Origin: Gammaproteobacteria bacterium
Lineage (GTDB): Bacteria; Pseudomonadota; Gammaproteobacteria; Xanthomonadales; Marinicellaceae
Assembly: GCA_030426065.1 (NCBI GenBank)
Contig: JAUHZH010000056.1
Location: 1 to 9,267 of the forward strand
Direction of reading: 5' to 3'
Length of the DNA stretch: 9,267 bases
The notes beneath the pieces are model-generated. The model had not been told where the DNA came from. It made no database searches and saw only the letters and a program-made list of their open reading frames with translations. A program made the position numbers and the translations under genes. Below, one piece after another: positions 6,304 through 9,267 of this stretch; position 1 is the stretch's first letter, and each line of letters opens with the position of its first letter.

Positions 6304-6828
6304 TCAATGGGCTTGCATTCTGTCTTCAAGCTTCTCGGCTTCGATGGAGGCTTTGTGCTTGAAAAAGGTGGTGAAAAACACACCTGATAAAGCCGCCACC
6401 ATGCCTGCCATGGTTGGTACAGTTGCTTTCGAAACACCGCCAGCCATTGCACGGGCATTCGAAGTACCGGCAATTGCCATGATGTCAAACACCTGCAACA
6501 TACCGTAAACCGTACCGAACAGTCCGAACAGTGGGCTGATGGCCACCAAGGACTCCAGGAACCCCAATCCAGATCGCAAACTGATGGATGCTTCTGACAC
6601 TTTGGCCTCTTTGATGCGTCTGGCGTACCACGTGGTGGTGTCCTCTCGCTCATCCCATTCTTTGAGGATTTTGTTTCTCATTTTTGGATAAGTCACAAAA
6701 TAAAACCAAGAACGTTCGAGGATCATGAGCCACATGATGAATAACAACACCATGATGGCCCAGAGGACTTCGCCGCCCATGTCGACGAAGGCCAAAATGT
6801 CATACCATCGCTCTTTGAGCCAAAACAT
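6304..6828 (-). CDS. exbB: Short ExbB-type proton channel protein (ExbB2)
   Basis: A 174-residue MotA/TolQ/ExbB-family inner-membrane protein, shorter than E. coli ExbB (244) and in the size range of TonB2-type ExbB2. Three membrane segments are visible: about 19-41 (EVLWAIMVLLFIMWLMIL), 89-115 with the signature ISPLFGLFGTVYGM at 97-110, and 133-157 (VPTMAGMVAALSGVFFTTFF). A cytoplasmic loop of about 45 residues lies between the first two. The ARAMAGGVSKAT motif at 125-136 is conserved in the family. It would form the ExbB oligomer that surrounds ExbD and conducts protons. ATG 6828 follows the ttpC stop as TAAGATG, and GGAG within the last ttpC codons gives a well-spaced ribosome binding site, so the two genes are probably translationally coupled. 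Confidence 0.94.
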   Translation of the reverse strand: MFWLKERWYDILAFVDMGGEVLWAIMVLLFIMWLMILERSWFYFVTYPKMRNKILKEWDEREDTTTWYARRIKEAKVSEASISLRSGLGFLESLVAISPLFGLFGTVYGMLQVFDIMAIAGTSNARAMAGGVSKATVPTMAGMVAALSGVFFTTFFKHKASIEAEKLEDRMQAH

Positions 6829-6829
6829 C

Positions 6830-8197
6830 TTATTTCTCCGCCATTCCGGCTACGATGCCTGCGCTTTGCTCTTCCAAGATTTGGGTTTGTTTTCGCGCCA
6901 TGGATTGCAAGATCGAGTGCAATACAGTCAGAGGAATGGCAACAACCAGACCCAATACTGTGGTTACCAATGCCATCGAAATACCGCCGGCCATCGACTT
7001 AGGATCTCCAGTACCCATCAATGTAATCATTTGGAAGGTTTGAATCATACCGACAACCGTACCCAACAGACCCATCAAAGGTGCAATCACGTAGAACACT
7101 TTGATGATGGACAACCCTGATTCCAGAGGTCCTGTTTCACGCAAAATGGCTTCGTCCAATTTCAATTCCATGGTCTCAATGTCGGTGTCTGGGTTTTCAG
7201 TGTAGACAGACATGATTCGACCCAAGGCATTGTTTTGTGAAGGTGTCTTCTTCTTCAATTGTGAGCGGATCTTAGAACCTGAACCCAACAGCATGAAGAA
7301 TTTGATGATACCAATCACCAAACCGATACCACCCATGATCAAAATGGTGTAACCCACTTCTTCACCTTGCTTGACTTTTTCTTGCCAGCTGGGCGTTTGT
7401 ACGACTAACTGCAAAATGGTGCCTCGGGTGTAATCCATGGGCACATCACCCAATTGACCCGATGGGGTTTGTACAAACGATTTACCCATAGTGGCGTATT
7501 GAGCTGCAGGTTGTTTCTGCAAACGTTGCAACTCACCATTACCAGATGAAGTACCGGCATCAGCTGCAGATTTCCAAACCAAGAAGTTACCGGCTGCATC
7601 GAATGCATTGAATGTACCAACACGGGTCACTTCAACATTGCTTTCGATTTCACCACGCTCGTCACGGATGTCCGCAGAGAACTTAGAAATTTTACCTTCT
7701 TCTATGATTTCGCGTTGGAATTCGTACCACAAGGTGCGCAACTCTTTGATGTTTGGCAATTTGGTTTGTGAGGCCAATTGAGTCAAAAACTCAACACGCT
7801 CTTCACCCAACTCAGCAGAAGTCATCGACTCTTCAATCGCACTTCTCAAGTCACCTGCCAAAACTTTTACAGTACCTTGCATTTCACCCAAGTTACCTGA
7901 ACGCTCTGCCAAAGTCGTTTCCAATTCGGCCAAAGTTTTTTCATTTTCGTCAAAAGCAGTTTTCAACTCTTCTGTGCGACGCTCCAAAGCAGTCAACTGA
8001 TTGCGAGCTTCAGTCAACAAACGACGCTGTTGGTCACGCTTGGCTTTAAAATCAGCTTCACGGCGTTGATTGGCTTGTGAACTTTCTGAAGCGGCTTGAC
8101 GCACTTCATTCAACAATTGGTCCAAAGACATGTCTTGCGCCTGAGCGGTTGCTGCTACAAAGCACAAGGTCAATAAAAATGTGGTCAACTTTTTCAT
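6830..8197 (-). CDS. ttpC: TtpC-type MotA/TolQ/ExbB protein with large periplasmic N-terminal region
   Basis: A 455-residue protein of two parts. It begins with a signal peptide (MKKLTTFLLTLCFVAATAQA, cleavage near 20). A mostly helical exported region of about 260 residues follows, with a strong heptad-like coiled coil at about 25-130 (for example LLTEARNQLTALERRTEELK). The C-terminal part is an ExbB/TolQ proton-channel domain: membrane segments at about 281-303, 362-388 and 405-430, with the signature IAPLMGLLGTVVGM at 371-384 and PKSMAGGISMAL at 399-410. This architecture, next to a separate short exbB, exbD and tonB, is that of TtpC, a component required by TonB2 systems in Vibrio. In-family function is known; its presumed role here, linking the proton channel to periplasmic partners, is inferred. 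ACAGGAGAATAAC before ATG 8197 gives an excellent ribosome binding site; the upstream gene stops 1 nt before (TAACATG). Confidence 0.92.
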   Translation of the reverse strand: MKKLTTFLLTLCFVAATAQAQDMSLDQLLNEVRQAASESSQANQRREADFKAKRDQQRRLLTEARNQLTALERRTEELKTAFDENEKTLAELETTLAERSGNLGEMQGTVKVLAGDLRSAIEESMTSAELGEERVEFLTQLASQTKLPNIKELRTLWYEFQREIIEEGKISKFSADIRDERGEIESNVEVTRVGTFNAFDAAGNFLVWKSAADAGTSSGNGELQRLQKQPAAQYATMGKSFVQTPSGQLGDVPMDYTRGTILQLVVQTPSWQEKVKQGEEVGYTILIMGGIGLVIGIIKFFMLLGSGSKIRSQLKKKTPSQNNALGRIMSVYTENPDTDIETMELKLDEAILRETGPLESGLSIIKVFYVIAPLMGLLGTVVGMIQTFQMITLMGTGDPKSMAGGISMALVTTVLGLVVAIPLTVLHSILQSMARKQTQILEEQSAGIVAGMAEK

Positions 8198-8198
8198 G

Positions 8199-8972
8199 TT
8201 ATTCTCCTGTGCTCATCAAAACTGGCAAACCAACCAAGTTGGGTGCTGCTTGTTTGGCAGCAATTCTCAGACCTTCTTTGATGGCGGCGTTGTAACGGTC
8301 ATCCAATCGTTCAAACTGCTTGCTTGTGGGGTTCCACATTCCAGACTCTTTCTCATCCAAAGTTTGGTACAACAAAGCGGTGCGACCGATTTGCAAAAAC
8401 TTCACTTTGACGTTATTGGTTGGCAACTCATCTTCATAAGTGGTTACAGAGCGACCATAATCCAATTCAATTTGGTATGCCTCAGTCACTTTTCTGTATT
8501 TTTCAGAAGTGGTCACAGAAGAATTGTTCAAAATGGCTTCCAAACCTGCAACGCGATCCAAGCGCTCCAGCTTGCGGAAAGGAATGTCGGCTTCAACGAT
8601 TTTTCTGATCATGTCAACCATTTCAATCACCATAGGAACGATGGCACGGTTGGTTGATTCCAACTCAGTCATCTGCTCATTCATGGATTGAATCATTGAA
8701 TTTTGGTCATTGACCACAGCTTCTAATTGCTGGTTATAAACTTGCAAGCTCTCAATTTCAGACAGCACGGTGCGGTATTGTACCAACAAGTCTTCGGTTT
8801 GGTCATTCAGTCGATTGACTGATGTTTGTGATGTTTGTGCTGCGTTGTTGGTGTTGGTCACCACTTGTACAGCCGTTTGTAATTGTGCAGTGGCTGCAAC
8901 AGAAACGAGCATTAAAGCCAAAATCGCCATTTTGTGGGTCAATTTAACTTTAGAATTGCGAGATATTAACAT
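8199..8972 (-). CDS. DUF3450-family periplasmic coiled-coil protein, first gene of the TonB2-type operon
   Basis: A 257-residue exported protein. A hydrophobic signal segment lies at about 15-28 (MAILALMLVSVAATA) after a rather long basic start, with cleavage likely near residue 29. A Thr/Gln/Asn-rich helical coiled-coil stretch follows at about 38-115 (EDLLVQYRTVLSEIESLQVY and similar). Then comes a conserved-looking part with ADIPFRKLERLDR at 128-140, AILNNSSVTTSEKYRKVTEAYQIE at 146-169 and YEDELP at 179-184. Placement in DUF3450 rests on this layout and on its place directly before ttpC, where such proteins are regularly found. Biochemical function is not established. ATG 8972 is supported by GGAAGG six bases upstream; an internal ATG at residue 15 is possible and would give a more compact signal peptide. 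No lipobox or enzyme motif is seen. Confidence 0.87.
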   Translation of the reverse strand: MLISRNSKVKLTHKMAILALMLVSVAATAQLQTAVQVVTNTNNAAQTSQTSVNRLNDQTEDLLVQYRTVLSEIESLQVYNQQLEAVVNDQNSMIQSMNEQMTELESTNRAIVPMVIEMVDMIRKIVEADIPFRKLERLDRVAGLEAILNNSSVTTSEKYRKVTEAYQIELDYGRSVTTYEDELPTNNVKVKFLQIGRTALLYQTLDEKESGMWNPTSKQFERLDDRYNAAIKEGLRIAAKQAAPNLVGLPVLMSTGE

Positions 8973-9000
8973 ACCTTCCCTTCCAATTTCTAGTTTAAGA

Positions 9001-9029
9001 ATTATGTGAAGTCATTGATTTTACAGCAA
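9001..9029 (-). promoter_or_regulatory. Probable sigma-70 promoter of the TonB2-type operon
   Basis: On the minus strand TTGCTG (9029-9024) and CATAAT (9006-9001) are separated by exactly 17 bp. The -10 matches consensus at five of six positions, the -35 at three. Transcription would begin near 8995, giving a leader of about 22 nt that contains the GGAAGG ribosome binding site of the DUF3450 gene. No sequence resembling the Fur box consensus (GATAATGATAATCATTATC) was seen over or near it. Confidence 0.6.
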
Positions 9030-9094
9030 AAAAATAAATGAATTTTGAGCTAAAACCAGTCTCCACTCGACTCAGTGGGCAACAAGAATAACTG

Positions 9095-9115
9095 CCTTTA
9101 ATAAAAATATAAAGG
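9095..9115. repeat. A/T-rich inverted repeat in the divergent intergenic region
   Basis: CCTTTA (9095-9100) and TAAAGG (9110-9115) form an exact inverted repeat around a 9-nt A/T spacer, about 65 bp upstream of the -35 box of the TonB-cluster promoter and about 100 bp before the divergent gene. A second small inverted repeat, CCACT/AGTGG, lies at 9063-9078. Either may bind a regulator, but nothing in the sequence identifies one. Confidence 0.3.
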
Positions 9116-9211
9116 ATTATTTACGCAAAATAAAGAAAAAAAGTGTATCTAATTCTCGGGATTTTTCTATAAAATCCATGCCCTTCAACACTTTACGCGC
9201 CATTGGTAAAA

Positions 9212-9267
9212 ATGAACACATCTTCACTTTGGAAACACATTGCTGCTTTAGTCTACGACATATTTCC
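9212..9267 (+). CDS. Probable RDD-family membrane protein, first 18 codons only
   Basis: On the plus strand, ATG 9212 opens a frame that runs off the right edge: MNTSSLWKHIAALVYDIF and two further bases. The pattern of an aromatic/basic pair, then AALVYDIF, matches the start of RDD-domain membrane proteins, which usually begin with an Arg/Lys plus AAxxYD motif in the first helix. No good Shine-Dalgarno precedes the ATG; an in-frame TTG lies at 9203. A -10-like TATAAA at 9168-9173 could serve it. The gene is transcribed away from the TonB cluster. A competing open frame from ATG 9178 also reaches the edge but gives no recognisable protein. The call rests on very few residues. Confidence 0.45.
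   Translation, partial: MNTSSLWKHIAALVYDIF

Noticed and set aside
6300..6653. Minus-strand open frame of 117 codons overlapping exbB
   Set aside because: Out of frame with exbB, which has clear membrane segments and family signatures; the alternative product is rich in Trp, Cys and Ser without a recognisable pattern.
6725..7120. Plus-strand open frame of 131 codons, His/Gln-rich
   Set aside because: Antisense to exbB and ttpC; its composition is what the complement of these membrane-protein codons would give.
9178..9267. Plus-strand open frame from ATG 9178 to the window edge
   Set aside because: The 30 visible residues resemble no family I know, while the frame from ATG 9212 gives an RDD-like N-terminus.

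Overview
The window reads as chromosomal DNA of a gammaproteobacterium of moderate G+C. It carries PurL of the large single-chain type, a XerD/DsbC gene pair of the kind found together in this class, and a TonB2-type (TtpC-containing) energy-transduction cluster that is characteristic of Vibrio, Shewanella and related marine groups. The species cannot be named from the sequence alone. Apart from a short partial gene at the right edge, every gene lies on the minus strand, so transcription runs from right to left.

Right part (about 9029 down to 3932): a compact operon begins at a good promoter near 9001-9029. It encodes, in order, a periplasmic coiled-coil DUF3450 protein, a TtpC-type MotA/TolQ/ExbB protein with a large periplasmic N-terminal region, a short ExbB, ExbD, a short TonB, and an exported TPR protein. 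Stops and starts are almost touching (TAACATG, TAAGATG, TAATG), with Shine-Dalgarno sequences inside the upstream genes. The exception is the exbB-exbD junction, where a 65-nt gap carries a strong hairpin. The expected job is to use the proton motive force across the inner membrane to drive TonB-dependent outer-membrane transporters. DUF3450, the TtpC extension and the TPR protein would act as periplasmic partners.

Middle part (3922 down to 2211): xerD (chromosome dimer resolution recombinase) starts 9 nt after the TPR stop codon, so it looks like the distal gene of the same operon. dsbC (periplasmic disulfide isomerase) follows after a 98-nt leader with its own ribosome binding site. A bidirectional hairpin terminator at 2162-2189 closes this unit.

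Left part (2086 to 1): the first 695 codons of purL (phosphoribosylformylglycinamidine synthase), cut by the window edge. A perfect 12-bp palindrome lies in its upstream region. At the far right, on the plus strand, about 18 codons of a probable RDD-family membrane protein begin, divergent from the TonB cluster.

No tRNA, rRNA, CRISPR array, insertion sequence or prophage signature was seen. The window is mostly orderly core genome. Its most interesting parts are the six-gene TonB2-type cluster, its join to xerD, and the regulatory structures between genes.
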